A stretch of 64,000 nucleotides of DNA from Paenibacillus sp. sptzw28 (GCF_019550795.1 NZ_CP080545.1:1445501-1509500); one strand, 5' to 3'; counted from the stretch's first letter, positions 8,530 to 18,149 are shown. Numbers and translations: made by a program. The notes: a model not told the origin generated them from the letters alone.

Positions 8530-10338
8530 ATGGGAAGCAAGATCCTCGCCGCGGTTAGGAAAACGAACAATATCCGGCTCAAGAACAAGATGATCATTTC
8601 CATCGTGATAGTGGTGTTCATCCCGGTTCTTCTCGTGGGCATTATCTTGACGGCTTCCTACCGTCAGAATGTACTAGATCAGGCTACACAGCAAACCATG
8701 AACAACGTGGATAAGATCAAGAAGCACGTAACGGACATTCTTCGGATGCCGATTGAAATATCGAACAACTTGCAAGTCGACGACAGGTTTTCTAATTTAG
8801 TCAATTCCCGCTATGAGACCACGTTCGACCTGGTGACAGCATACTGGGATTTTCACTATTTCCGGGACTACGTGCAGCTATACAAGGAAATTCAAAGCGT
8901 CCGCTTCTATACAGACCCTCCGATGCCGCTTAGCAATTGGGACTTTTTAAGCGCGGATGAGTCTGTCAAGAACTCGGAATGGTATCAGGAGGCGTTGGAC
9001 AAATCCAGTTCGTCCATCGGGTGGCATTACATCACGGACGAGACGAAGGAAAATCGCCCTTATCTCAGCCTCGTTCGCAGGATTGATTTTCCGTTGTACC
9101 GTTCCCACGGGGTGCTGGTCATCAATTTGGATCAGGATGAACTCAATGGGATTCTAAGCCAGGAACCGTTCGATACGATGATTTTCGATGAGAAGGGCTT
9201 AATAGTCGCTGCCAAACAACCACAATGGGTCGGACGGAATATCGACAGCATGGATTTTGCCAAGGATTTGAGCGATAGACCGGCTGGCGCTTACGAGTTT
9301 AATTATGAGGGGAAGCCCTCGAAGATTGTTCTGGAGGAGGTGGTTCCGCCATTTAGCCGGAACGGGCTCAAAGTCATTTCGGTCTTTACGATCGACAGTA
9401 TCGTGAGCGAAGCAAACCGGGTCAGCAGGTTGGGGTTCACCATCATTGCGGTCAGTTTGTCCATCGCGATCGTTCTCATTTACTTCACCTCCTCCTTTTT
9501 GTCCCGAAGACTGCTTCTGCTTAATAAGGTGTTGAACAAGGTCTCAATGGGCAATTTGAACGTGAAGTCGGATGTGGACGGAAACGATGAAATTGGCACG
9601 TTATCTAAACAGTTCAACCATATGCTAGCCAGCATCCGGAGTCTGATGGAAGAAGTGAGAGAGTCCCACATGCAGAAAAACCTGCTGGAGCTGCGGCAGC
9701 GCGACATCAAGCTGAAGATGATGGCGAGTCAAATGAACCCGCACTTTCTGTTCAATGCGCTGGAGTCTATCCGAATGAAAGCGTTTGTGAGGGGAGATAC
9801 GGAGATCTCCAATGTCGTGCATCTCTTGGGGAAACTGATGAGGCGCAGCATTGAAATCGGAGACCGCAAAATCACGCTCAAGGAAGAGCTTGATATTGTG
9901 AGCTGCTACTTGGAACTTCAGCAATTCCGTTTCGACGATGAACGTTTGACCTACAAGCTCCATCTGGATCATTCGGCAATGAGCGTGGAGATTCCGCCGC
10001 TCATCGTTCAGCCTCTAGTGGAAAATGCTGTGGTGCACGGGTTGGAGGATGTTGAAGAAAGGGGAATTGTAATCATCGGTACGCGTGTGGAGTCGGACCG
10101 AGTAGTGATTATGGTGGAGGATAACGGGTGCGGCATACCGGAAGGTAAAATGCGGGCAATCGAGCATTCATTTCTGGATATGGAAGATGCCGAGGAGCAT
10201 CGGATAGGACTCCGCAACGTGCATCAGCGCCTTATTCTGACTTACGGAGAAGGGTTCGGGCTAAAGCTAGAATGCCCGCCGGGATCCGGTACGCGCATAA
10301 CATTTTCCATACCGTTGGGAGGAAATTTGCATGTATAA
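8530..10338 (+). CDS. YesM-type sensor histidine kinase
   Basis: 602 aa. Layout: membrane span at about residues 22-44, extracellular sensor region (about 45-295, Cache-like by length), second span (about 297-320), HAMP linker (about 322-375), then a His_kinase/HATPase core. The phospho-acceptor is probably H405 in QMNPHFLFNALESIRMKA. Further marks are an N-box-like PLVENAVVHGLE and a G-box DNGCGIPEGK. The start follows a good AAAGGAGA. It overlaps the response regulator by 8 nt. Such pairs sense extracellular sugars or binding proteins and control nearby uptake genes (family knowledge). Confidence 0.92.
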   Translation: MGSKILAAVRKTNNIRLKNKMIISIVIVVFIPVLLVGIILTASYRQNVLDQATQQTMNNVDKIKKHVTDILRMPIEISNNLQVDDRFSNLVNSRYETTFDLVTAYWDFHYFRDYVQLYKEIQSVRFYTDPPMPLSNWDFLSADESVKNSEWYQEALDKSSSSIGWHYITDETKENRPYLSLVRRIDFPLYRSHGVLVINLDQDELNGILSQEPFDTMIFDEKGLIVAAKQPQWVGRNIDSMDFAKDLSDRPAGAYEFNYEGKPSKIVLEEVVPPFSRNGLKVISVFTIDSIVSEANRVSRLGFTIIAVSLSIAIVLIYFTSSFLSRRLLLLNKVLNKVSMGNLNVKSDVDGNDEIGTLSKQFNHMLASIRSLMEEVRESHMQKNLLELRQRDIKLKMMASQMNPHFLFNALESIRMKAFVRGDTEISNVVHLLGKLMRRSIEIGDRKITLKEELDIVSCYLELQQFRFDDERLTYKLHLDHSAMSVEIPPLIVQPLVENAVVHGLEDVEERGIVIIGTRVESDRVVIMVEDNGCGIPEGKMRAIEHSFLDMEDAEEHRIGLRNVHQRLILTYGEGFGLKLECPPGSGTRITFSIPLGGNLHV

Positions 10339-11908
10339 AGTGCTAGTGGTCGACGACGAACCGGCAATCCGGCAGGGGCTTCTGAAAATTGTCGATTGGG
10401 AAGCGCTCGGCTTCTTCGTAGTAGGAGACGTCTCAAACGGAAGAAAAGCGGTTGCCCTCCATCAGGAGCTTTCTCCTGAACTGATCGTCATTGATATCCG
10501 GATGCCGGGCATGGATGGTCTTCAAGCGATCCGCGAAATTCGCAAGACGGATGGGGATTGCCAATTTCTTATCCTGAGCGGATACGCCGATTTTGCCTAC
10601 GCCAAGCAAGCCATCGAGATGAACGTGAGCGGCTATGTGCTCAAGCCGATCGATAAAAAGGAACTAAGGGAGGAACTGCTGCGCATCAGAGCCAAACTGG
10701 ATCAGTTGTCAGGTCGCGCAAAATTGTCCGAATTCCATACCGATGCGCTACGGGAGGAACTTATCCTCAAGTTGATCGCGGCTGAAGCTGCAGACGCTGC
10801 GGAACTGGAAAGCGAACTTGTGCACTTAACCAGCTTCGCAGGGAAATCCAAGCAGATTCTGTTGGTTGAGGCGGAGGACTTCTCTAATGCAGGACCTGGA
10901 TATCTGGAGTCGGTCAAGACGAGATGGCTGGAAGCCGTGGAGGCGGAGAGCCTCGGGTACGGGTTTCAGACCGGACCGTATATCGGATTCCTGTTGAAGG
11001 AAGATCTGAACCGGTCCGACGTCAAAAACGAATGGACCCGGCTTCTGCAAGACGCCTGCGGGCATAAGCTGGGCTTCACTGCTGCCGCTGGACAGATTGT
11101 CTGTGAACTTGCGGATATCCGTCAATCGCACGAGGGTGCCTTGAGATTGTTGGAAAACCGCTTCCTGCTTGCTGAAGGGCAGATCCACATGGCGACGGAA
11201 CCGGTCTTAAGCCATTTTGCGACGGAGCCGAACAGGCATGCTCCTCCGAATTTGGAGGCGCTCTCAACCAAGCTGTTCTATATGCTGGATCTCGGTAGAG
11301 GCGAGGGGGTGGCGGAGACGCTTGAAGAAGCGGGAAGGGCAATTGCGGCTTACGATTCTTCCGAAACCGCGATCAAGACTGGCCTGGCCCAAGTGTTGTC
11401 CGTTGCGCTGAGCAATCTGGCGGCTCTCCATCAAAGCGTCAATATCCAGGATTATGCGCCTCTGCTTGCCGAGATTCACCAGCACAGCCATTACGATAGG
11501 GTGATGAGCGCCGCTAATTCCCAGCTCGCCGAACTGGCGGGAAGACTGGGAGGGGACGGCAGCCTGCCTGTGGTCAAGCAAGTGATGGATTTTATCCAGC
11601 GGCATTACCATGAAAATCTAAAGCTGGAGACGATGGCGGAGATGTTCAATTACAACAAGGGGTATTTGGGCAGAATGTTCAAGCAGCATACAGGAGACTC
11701 GTTCCATACCTTCTTGGATAAGGTCCGTATTCAGCAAGCGAGCCGTCTCCTCAGGGAAGGACACAAAGTCTACGAGGTCTCGGAGCTCGTAGGTTATCCC
11801 AATGTGAGTTATTTCCATAGCAAATTCAAGAAATATGTAGGAGCTTCCCCATCTTCGATCAAAGGGGCTCCTCCCAAGGCCAAGACCTTTTCGCTGGAAA
11901 CATCATAG
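10331..11908 (+). CDS. YesN-type response regulator with AraC DNA-binding domain
   Basis: 525 aa. A receiver domain (residues 1-120) carries the acidic pair DD8-9, the phospho-acceptor D55 in IVIDIRMPG and a conserved K after LKP. A long middle region follows (about 130-410). The C-terminal AraC double helix-turn-helix occupies about 415-515 (YNKGYLGRMFKQHTGDSFHTFLDKVRI and VGYPNVSYFHSKFKKYVGASP). It is the cognate partner of the overlapping YesM kinase. It probably activates the binding-protein gene 26 nt downstream and the upstream transporter operon. It is also one candidate for binding the conserved two-box element found at 14123, 18241, 23811 and 28676. Confidence 0.92.
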   Translation: MYKVLVVDDEPAIRQGLLKIVDWEALGFFVVGDVSNGRKAVALHQELSPELIVIDIRMPGMDGLQAIREIRKTDGDCQFLILSGYADFAYAKQAIEMNVSGYVLKPIDKKELREELLRIRAKLDQLSGRAKLSEFHTDALREELILKLIAAEAADAAELESELVHLTSFAGKSKQILLVEAEDFSNAGPGYLESVKTRWLEAVEAESLGYGFQTGPYIGFLLKEDLNRSDVKNEWTRLLQDACGHKLGFTAAAGQIVCELADIRQSHEGALRLLENRFLLAEGQIHMATEPVLSHFATEPNRHAPPNLEALSTKLFYMLDLGRGEGVAETLEEAGRAIAAYDSSETAIKTGLAQVLSVALSNLAALHQSVNIQDYAPLLAEIHQHSHYDRVMSAANSQLAELAGRLGGDGSLPVVKQVMDFIQRHYHENLKLETMAEMFNYNKGYLGRMFKQHTGDSFHTFLDKVRIQQASRLLREGHKVYEVSELVGYPNVSYFHSKFKKYVGASPSSIKGAPPKAKTFSLETS

Positions 11909-11934
11909 ATATTTAGAGTGGGGGGCGGCATTTC

Positions 11935-13623
11935 ATGAATGTCAGCAAAACAAAAGTGGCATGTCTTTTAATGATCGGAGCACTTCTTGTTGCCGCCGGC
12001 TGCAGCAACAGCTCGGACTCCGATAGCTCCAGCAGTCCTGACGCATCGCCGAACAAAGATCTCACACCCATGACGATCACTTTTGCAGCAGGCGACAATA
12101 ACCCGCTTTGGGACGACATGCAAAGCGAGGTCGGGAAGCTCATTACGGAAAAAACCGGCATTTCGATCAAAGCGCAATTCCCGATGAGCGGCAATGACAC
12201 GGATATATTCGCGCTGATGGTGGCAAACAACGAATATCCTGATATTGTTTCAGCCAAAGGCAGCGTGGGCAAGCTGAAGGACGCCGGCGCATTGATCGAT
12301 TTGACGCCGCTCATTGAAGAGCATGCGCCGAACATCAAGAAGCTCTATGGAGAATACATGAAACGTTTGCGCTGGAGCAATGACGACCATGGCATTTATG
12401 TCCTGCCGTCAGCACCGGTAAACCAAACCTACTTCAAGGCAGGAACGGGCTTCGAGCTGCAGCACGCAGTGCTGAAGGAGCTTAACTATCCACAGATCAA
12501 GACGGTGAAGGATTTCGAGAATTCGCTCAAAGCTTATTATGACAAGCACAAGACCACGGCCGACGGTCAACCGATCATTCCCTTGTCCCTGAACGGAGGG
12601 GAATGGCAGTTTTTAATTAGCGTCACCAACCCGGCCGTCGCAACGACTGGCGGGCCGGATGAAGGCGAATTTTATATCGATCCGGATACTTATGAGGCGA
12701 AGTTCCATTACCTGCGCCCGGAAGAGAAGGAATACTTCCGATGGCTGAACCATATGCACGACATCGGCTTGCTGGACCCGGAGAGCTTCGTCCAGAAGTA
12801 TGATCAGTACAGGGCGAAGATTGCCAGCGGACGCGTTCTGGGACTCATCGATGCTGATTGGGACTTCGCCGGTGAAGTAGCTGTATTGAAGAAGGAAGGC
12901 AAGTTCGATCAAACCTATGCCCACTTCCCGGTTACCTTGAATGAAACTTACAAAAGGCATGATTTTCAGAGCACCGGATACTTGGCGGGTACTGGCATAT
13001 CGATCACGAAGAGCGCCAAAGACCCTGTTCGCGTCATCAAGTTCCTTGATTTTCTGGCGTCAGATGAAGGGCAAGTACTGCTGAACTGGGGAATCGAAGG
13101 CAAGCATTATAAGGTGGAAAATGGTAAACGCGTCATTCCGGAAGACATTCTGAATATGAAAGTCAATGACAACCAAAACTTTAAGAAGACGACCGGTGTA
13201 GATATGTACCGATTTGGACAGAGCTACGGTGACGGGGTGAAGGATCCAACGGGCAACTATTACACCACCGTCTTCCCGGAACAAATCGAGAAGGAATACA
13301 CCCAAGCGGACAGGGAGACATTGGCTGCTTACAATATTAAAAGTTACAAGGATCTGTGGCCGTCCGAGAAAGAATTCCCGGTTAGACCGTGGGGAGCGGC
13401 ATGGAACATCAACATGGAGACCGGCTCTGAAGCGAATGCCATCTTCCAAAAGTGCCAAGACATTACGAGGTGGCACATTACCCAAGCGATTCTGGCAGAG
13501 CCGGAACAATTCGACGCTATATGGGACGTCTTCATGAAGGAGCTGGAGAAAGCAGGCGTCGAGAAGCTGAACGAAGAGTTTACCAAGCTGGTGAAAGACC
13601 GCGTGAAACTTTGGAATGAATAA
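11935..13623 (+). CDS. Extracellular solute-binding lipoprotein (LplA-like)
   Basis: 562 aa. A lipoprotein signal with lipobox VAAGC at residues 19-23 is followed by a Ser/Asp-rich linker (CSNSSDSDSSSSPD) and a two-lobe sugar-binding fold typical of the large LplA/YtcQ group. A GGGGGG ribosome site precedes the ATG. It sits 26 nt after the YesN gene and ends with its own terminator. The binding protein would deliver an oligosaccharide to a permease pair, most likely one of the two pairs upstream. The ligand cannot be told from sequence. Confidence 0.88.
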   Translation: MNVSKTKVACLLMIGALLVAAGCSNSSDSDSSSSPDASPNKDLTPMTITFAAGDNNPLWDDMQSEVGKLITEKTGISIKAQFPMSGNDTDIFALMVANNEYPDIVSAKGSVGKLKDAGALIDLTPLIEEHAPNIKKLYGEYMKRLRWSNDDHGIYVLPSAPVNQTYFKAGTGFELQHAVLKELNYPQIKTVKDFENSLKAYYDKHKTTADGQPIIPLSLNGGEWQFLISVTNPAVATTGGPDEGEFYIDPDTYEAKFHYLRPEEKEYFRWLNHMHDIGLLDPESFVQKYDQYRAKIASGRVLGLIDADWDFAGEVAVLKKEGKFDQTYAHFPVTLNETYKRHDFQSTGYLAGTGISITKSAKDPVRVIKFLDFLASDEGQVLLNWGIEGKHYKVENGKRVIPEDILNMKVNDNQNFKKTTGVDMYRFGQSYGDGVKDPTGNYYTTVFPEQIEKEYTQADRETLAAYNIKSYKDLWPSEKEFPVRPWGAAWNINMETGSEANAIFQKCQDITRWHITQAILAEPEQFDAIWDVFMKELEKAGVEKLNEEFTKLVKDRVKLWNE

Positions 13624-13634
13624 GTTGATCCTTT

Positions 13635-13673
13635 AGCGGTCGGGCGGAGGCTTACCTTGCCCGGCTGCTTTTC
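13635..13673 (+). terminator. Intrinsic terminator after binding-protein gene
   Basis: An 11-bp stem (AGCGGTCGGGC with GCCCGGCTGCT, two G-T pairs) is followed by TTTTC. Confidence 0.7.
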
Positions 13674-13751
13674 ATATAGCGCGTTTTTAATACAAAAGAC
13701 GCCAATAGACTTAACCATCTAAATGTGCTACTATTTTTTGTTATATTTTTT

Positions 13752-13765
13752 TGAAAACGCTTTCT
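13752..13765 (+). promoter_or_regulatory. cre-like CcpA site
   Basis: TGAAAACGCTTTCT matches the catabolite-response consensus TGWNANCGNTNWCA at 13 of 14 positions. It lies just before the chimeric AraC/GH31 remnant, so the original regulator gene was probably under glucose repression. Confidence 0.5.
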
Positions 13766-13780
13766 TTTTGGGGTGCTTGA

Positions 13781-14038
13781 ATGCTCAGAACAAGATTTCC
13801 AAACATATTCAGAAGCTTTCTTATATCGTATATGATCATTCTGTTAATTCCGAATGTGGCCGGATATATCTCATATCGGGCGGCAATATTCCAGAATGAC
13901 GATAAGGTCTGCTGGACGGATGCGCGCACAGGAAATACTTTCGAAGGTGGACAGACCATCCATCTTGAAGCTCCTCTAAGCTCGATTCCAGTATTTTTAC
14001 GGGATGGCAAACAAGCGTATCTCATCGGAAAAATATAA
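13781..14038 (+). pseudogene. Chimeric remnant: membrane AraC regulator N-terminus fused to GH31 C-terminus
   Basis: 85 codons in one open frame. The first 30 residues (MLRTRFPNIFRSFLISYM, then IILLIPNVAGYISY) look like the first membrane segment of AraC regulators with a membrane sensor half. From about residue 42 the sequence switches to the C-terminal beta-sandwich of GH31 alpha-xylosidases or alpha-glucosidases (WTDARTGNTFEGGQTI, then APLSSIPVFLRDG). A deletion from inside the regulator gene to near the 3' end of a GH31 gene explains this. The product is unlikely to be functional. A hairpin terminator follows. A hybrid short protein under new selection cannot be excluded. Confidence 0.75.
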
Positions 14039-14072
14039 TAGTCTAGTTTGCTATAGCAAGCGGACATTTACG

Positions 14073-14106
14073 TGCTCCCCCTGTACTATCGTGCAGGGGG
14101 CAGTTT
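14073..14106 (+). terminator. Intrinsic terminator after the GH31 tail
   Basis: CCCCCTG (14077-14083) pairs with CAGGGGG (14094-14100), followed by CAGTTTTA. It is probably the original terminator of the lost GH31 gene. Confidence 0.7.
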
Positions 14107-14122
14107 TATCCAGTAAAAAGAA

Positions 14123-14185
14123 GTCTATATAATGCTACTCTATGTCCTGAAACTGCAGGTTTAATGTTATAACATCATATATAAT
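14123..14185 (+). promoter_or_regulatory. Conserved two-box element plus -10 (copy A), upstream of LplBC-like permeases
   Basis: Box 1 GTCTATATAATGCTACT and box 2 TGTCCTGAAACTGCAGGTTT span 14123-14162. A TATAAT lies at 14180, exactly 57 nt after the first base. The -35 position falls inside box 2 and is a poor sigma-A hexamer, as expected for an activator-dependent promoter. The stretch 14107-14381 holds no gene apart from this promoter, a leader and a cre-like site. Confidence 0.75.
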
Positions 14186-14297
14186 CCGTATTGAAGGAGA
14201 AATTCAAGAAACTCGGAGTGCGGATAGAAGAATCAACACGGCGAATATGGGGGTTTAGCATGAAGGCCGACTACAGACAATAAATTGGATTTGAAAA

Positions 14298-14311
14298 AGA
14301 AAGCGGTTACA
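14298..14311 (+). promoter_or_regulatory. cre-like site in transporter leader
   Basis: AGAAAGCGGTTACA matches TGWNANCGNTNWCA at 13 of 14 positions. It lies about 110-125 nt downstream of the presumed transcription start, a position where CcpA can act as a roadblock. Confidence 0.5.
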
Positions 14312-14411
14312 CTTTGGTGGCGCTACTTTCATGATACTCTACGATGAGGACACAAAAAATATAGAGGGAGTTGTTGTTGAGATGTCAAATCAACCGGGCA
14401 GGGGGAACGAT

Positions 14412-15368
14412 ATGGGGGCGAAACTGAATGGTCAAGCTTATACGACAGCTGCGATGAAGCAGTTTCAGTTTAAAGAAAAATATAAATTGTTCCTCATGGC
14501 TTTGCCTTTTCTGGTACTCGTCTTTTTGTTCTCTTATTTGCCGCTTTACGGCTGGATTTATGCCTTTTTCGACTACAGGCCTGCCATTCCGCTGTCCAAG
14601 ACCGAGTTTGTAGGGTTTCAGTGGTTTACAACGTTGGTGTCAAATAAGTACCAGATGGAGGAAGTTCTCCGAGTATTGCGTAACACATTCGCGATCAGTT
14701 CGCTTGGCCTTCTGACTTCGGTTCTTCCGGTTATCTTCGCGATTTTCCTGATGGAAATAAAGAGCACACGATTTAAGAAAACTGTGCAGACGCTTACAAC
14801 GCTGCCGAACTTTATCAGTTGGGTGCTGGTGTACTCCTTCGCCTTTATGTTGTTTTCTGTTGACAATGGCTTCCTGAACAATTTGCTCATAAACATGGGC
14901 CTGATCGAACGGCCGCTGAACATTCTGGCATCGGACAACCACACCTGGCTGTCTATGACGTTGTGGGGGGTATGGAAAGGACTCGGCTGGGGAGCGATCT
15001 TGTACATTGCCGCGATTACGGGCATCGATCCGGAAATGTATGAGGCGGCGAGAGTGGACGGAGCAGGCCGGTTCCGGCTGATGTGGCATGTGACGGTTCC
15101 AGGGGTTATGCCGACATTCTTCGTGCTGCTCATACTCGGGATCGCGGGTTTTATCAATAATGGATTTGAGCAATATTTTGTATTCTCGAACGCGATAAAC
15201 ATGAATAATATCGAGGTGCTTGATCTATATGTGTACAACGTCGGTGTAGTGAACAATAACTTCGGGTTCGCGACAGCGGTCAGCATTCTGAAATCGATTG
15301 TCAGCTTGATCTTGCTGTTTGCAGCCAACAGCCTGTCAAAGCTGGTTCGCGGCGAAGGCGTTATCTAA
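14412..15368 (+). CDS. LplB/YteP-like polysaccharide ABC transporter permease
   Basis: 318 aa from the ATG at 14412, chosen for AGGGGG six bases upstream. In-frame ATGs at 14382 and 14331 are possible, with poorer sites. Six spans begin at LFLMALPFLVLVFLFSYLPL, with the PLYGW motif usual for LplB proteins. The EAA loop is YEAARVDGAGRFRLMWHVTV near nt 15036-15095. It is the first gene of a permease-permease-binding protein operon driven by promoter copy A. Together with the next gene it should import oligosaccharides released by the locus enzymes (inference). Confidence 0.87.
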   Translation: MGAKLNGQAYTTAAMKQFQFKEKYKLFLMALPFLVLVFLFSYLPLYGWIYAFFDYRPAIPLSKTEFVGFQWFTTLVSNKYQMEEVLRVLRNTFAISSLGLLTSVLPVIFAIFLMEIKSTRFKKTVQTLTTLPNFISWVLVYSFAFMLFSVDNGFLNNLLINMGLIERPLNILASDNHTWLSMTLWGVWKGLGWGAILYIAAITGIDPEMYEAARVDGAGRFRLMWHVTVPGVMPTFFVLLILGIAGFINNGFEQYFVFSNAINMNNIEVLDLYVYNVGVVNNNFGFATAVSILKSIVSLILLFAANSLSKLVRGEGVI

Positions 15369-15392
15369 GTCGACCTAGGAAGGAGAACCGAT

Positions 15393-16277
15393 ATGAGGAT
15401 TAATAACAGGATTACAATTTTTGACATATTTAACTATACGCTGTTTGCCTTATTTACTTCTGCTTGTTTCTTTCCGTTTTATTATTTGTTCATCAATACA
15501 ATCAGCAGTAACGACTTGAGCAGCAGAGGACTCGTTATGTTCTACCCCAAAGAGATTCATTTCGACAACTATATCCAAGTGTTCAAGATTCCTGGGCTGG
15601 GCCAAGCCACGCTAGTATCCTTTGCACGCACTTTGATCGGCACTGCGCTGACCGTGGCCGCTTCGGGTTTTCTTGGTTACTTGTTTTCGAAACCTACCAT
15701 GTGGGGACGCAAGTTCTGGTACCGTTTCCTCATCGCCACGATGTACTTTAATGCCGGCTTGATTCCGTGGTTCCTGATCATGCTTAAGCTTGGCTTCGTC
15801 AACAATTTCCTGGCCTATATTGTGCCTGGGATCGTCTCGCCATTCTTTATTATCCTCGTCAAAACGTTTGTCGAGTCGACGCCGATTTCCCTGCAGGAAT
15901 CGGCGCAACTCGACGGAGCCGGCAATATGACGATCTTCTGGAAGATCGTCATGCCGTTGATCACGCCGATTCTAGCCACGATCGCCATCTTCTCGGCCAT
16001 CGGACAGTGGAACTCGTTCCAGGACACGTTGTTCCTGGTAACAGATCAGAACCTGTTTACGCTGCAATTTATCCTGTATCGCTATTTCAACGGAGCGACA
16101 TCGCTGGCAACTCTGTTGCAGTCCGGGGCTTCCGATACAAATCTGGCCAATATTCAGACGGCTACTTCGATTCGGACGACGGTTTCGATGGTTGTCGTCA
16201 TTCCGATATTGCTCGTCTATCCGTTCTTCCAACGATTCTTTGTCAAAGGAATCATGATCGGGGCTGTTAAGGGTTAA
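15393..16277 (+). CDS. LplC/YtcP-like carbohydrate ABC transporter permease
   Basis: 294 aa, with AGGAAGGAG upstream of the ATG. Six membrane spans; the EAA loop is LQESAQLDGAGNMTIFWKIV around nt 15891-15950. The C-terminus FFVKGIMIGAVKG is the characteristic ending of LplC/YtcP permeases. It is paired with the preceding LplB-like gene (24 nt gap) and followed after 129 nt by the binding protein. A shared ATPase from elsewhere is expected, as none is encoded here. Confidence 0.88.
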   Translation: MRINNRITIFDIFNYTLFALFTSACFFPFYYLFINTISSNDLSSRGLVMFYPKEIHFDNYIQVFKIPGLGQATLVSFARTLIGTALTVAASGFLGYLFSKPTMWGRKFWYRFLIATMYFNAGLIPWFLIMLKLGFVNNFLAYIVPGIVSPFFIILVKTFVESTPISLQESAQLDGAGNMTIFWKIVMPLITPILATIAIFSAIGQWNSFQDTLFLVTDQNLFTLQFILYRYFNGATSLATLLQSGASDTNLANIQTATSIRTTVSMVVVIPILLVYPFFQRFFVKGIMIGAVKG

Positions 16278-16406
16278 ATGGTGAGTACTAGCAAGGGGGT
16301 GAGGCGGGTCGTTGTACGCATGAAAAATTTGTCAAATGGGAGTCAGCATTCTTAGCAATGAAAGAGAAGGTTTTTGCAGATATATGACAAGGAGGGTAAC
16401 AAACAC

Positions 16407-18149
16407 ATGAAAAGAAACAAATGGACAGCGGCTGCTGTCGCGATGATCGCCATGCTTGTATTCTTATCCGCGTGCAGCGGATCCGCTGGAACCAACTCGG
16501 CAACCAACTCGGGCAATAACACAGGAACGGAAGTAAGCACCGATCCTTCGAAGCAACCGGAGATCACGCTGAACGTATTCTCGAACCTGTCCAACTATAC
16601 TGGCGAGCAACCGGGTTGGTTTGGGAAGTTGATCAAGGATAAATTTAACATCAAATTAAACATTATCTCCGGCGGGCAGCAAAGAGCTGCTACGATGATG
16701 GCCTCCGGTGATTTAGGCGACATCGCGATCGCAATCGATATAGTGGATGCTTCCAAAGCCGGATTACTGCTGGATTGGAACAAGGATGGCCTGCTTGACA
16801 AATACGGCCAGGACATTAAGAAATATGCCGGTCAGGCGCTCGAAGCCAACAGCAAGCAGTATGGCGGCGGCACGGCGATTTACGCTATCGGTCAAAACGT
16901 CGGCAGCGGCAGCGGTCCGAGCGAAGGCGCCAATATGACGTTTGGCCCGTGGCTTCGTTGGGACTTATATCAACAACTGGGAAGCCCGGAAATCAAGACG
17001 CTGGAAGACTACCTTCCCGTTGTCAAAAAAATGCAGGAGCTTAGTCCGAAGAGTGATTCCGGCAAGCCTACGTACGGATTTTCGCTGTGGTCGGACTGGG
17101 ATGGGGTGATGGCGCTGAACCCCAAGGTTATGGCTCAATTCTATGGCTATAATGATGGAGATGGCTTCAATGACGCCGAACTGATGATGACGAAGGCCGA
17201 TGAAGCGAAATGGCAAGGCTTGCTCGACGAAGACAGCTACTACATGAGAGGTTTGAAATTCTTCTTTGAAGCGAATAAGATGGGGCTGCTTGACCCAGAT
17301 TCTTTGACGCAGAAGTTCCCCGACGTGACCAACAAGTATAGTGACGGACAAATTCTATTCGCGCAACTCCCGTGGCTTACCGATGGCTACAACACCGAGA
17401 AGCACGTAAACGCAGGTAAAGGCTTCGCGTTCGTGCCATTCGCCGAAGAGAAAATGTCTTCTGCTGGATTCTCGCCTTATGGCGGCACTTGGTATTGGTC
17501 TATTGGCGCGAAGACAAAATATCCGGAGCGCGTGATGCAATTCATGAACTGGATGTTCTCGCCGGAGGGCGTTCAGGAAACCCATATAGGTCCAAAGGGT
17601 TTGCTGTGGGATATCGTGGATGGCAAGCCGACTCTGACCGAATTCGGATACAAAGCGGTCTCCAACTCCGTCGATATGCCTGCCGAATACGGCGGCGGTC
17701 TGTTCAAGGACGGAGTAAACCAAATGAACAACAGAACGGTTAATCTGTCCATGATCAATCCGGAAACAGGGGAACCGTACGATTACTCGATGTGGACCTC
17801 TTATTTGAACAACAATCCGAATCCGGTCACGAAGAGCTGGCGGGACGCTATGGATGCACTGACGGTGAAAGACTATGTTGTGAAGAACAACAAAGTAGCC
17901 GTGCAGCCTCCATACTTTAGCGATAAAGCTAAAACGCAGGAACCGTCCGACATTAAGCAGAAGAAAGCCGAAGTGGGCAAAGTCATCAAGGAATATTCCT
18001 GGAAGATGATGTTCGCGAAGAACGATAATGAGTTTGCCAGCTTAAAAGAGGCTATGGTATCGAAAGCCAAAGGCCTGGGCTACGACGATGTTATTAAGTT
18101 CCAAGTCGATAATTACGAAAAAACGGTCGGAGCAGCCTTGAAAAAGTAA
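16407..18149 (+). CDS. Extracellular solute-binding lipoprotein (LplA-like)
   Basis: 580 aa from the ATG at 16407, set by AAGGAGGGT nine bases upstream; an open extension to 16374 lacks a site. The signal MKRNKWTAAAVAMIAMLV ends in the lipobox LSAC, followed by a Ser/Asn/Thr-rich linker. The body is the large LplA-type binding fold. Placed third after the permeases, it completes the importer of the polysaccharide locus. The ligand is probably a xyloglucan- or xylan-type oligosaccharide, judged only from neighbouring enzymes. Confidence 0.88.
   Translation: MKRNKWTAAAVAMIAMLVFLSACSGSAGTNSATNSGNNTGTEVSTDPSKQPEITLNVFSNLSNYTGEQPGWFGKLIKDKFNIKLNIISGGQQRAATMMASGDLGDIAIAIDIVDASKAGLLLDWNKDGLLDKYGQDIKKYAGQALEANSKQYGGGTAIYAIGQNVGSGSGPSEGANMTFGPWLRWDLYQQLGSPEIKTLEDYLPVVKKMQELSPKSDSGKPTYGFSLWSDWDGVMALNPKVMAQFYGYNDGDGFNDAELMMTKADEAKWQGLLDEDSYYMRGLKFFFEANKMGLLDPDSLTQKFPDVTNKYSDGQILFAQLPWLTDGYNTEKHVNAGKGFAFVPFAEEKMSSAGFSPYGGTWYWSIGAKTKYPERVMQFMNWMFSPEGVQETHIGPKGLLWDIVDGKPTLTEFGYKAVSNSVDMPAEYGGGLFKDGVNQMNNRTVNLSMINPETGEPYDYSMWTSYLNNNPNPVTKSWRDAMDALTVKDYVVKNNKVAVQPPYFSDKAKTQEPSDIKQKKAEVGKVIKEYSWKMMFAKNDNEFASLKEAMVSKAKGLGYDDVIKFQVDNYEKTVGAALKK

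Noticed and set aside
13711..13775. Possible sixth copy of the two-box element before the AraC/GH31 chimera
   Set aside because: ATCTAAATGTGCTA resembles box 1, but box 2 is absent and there is no TATAAT at the fixed distance.
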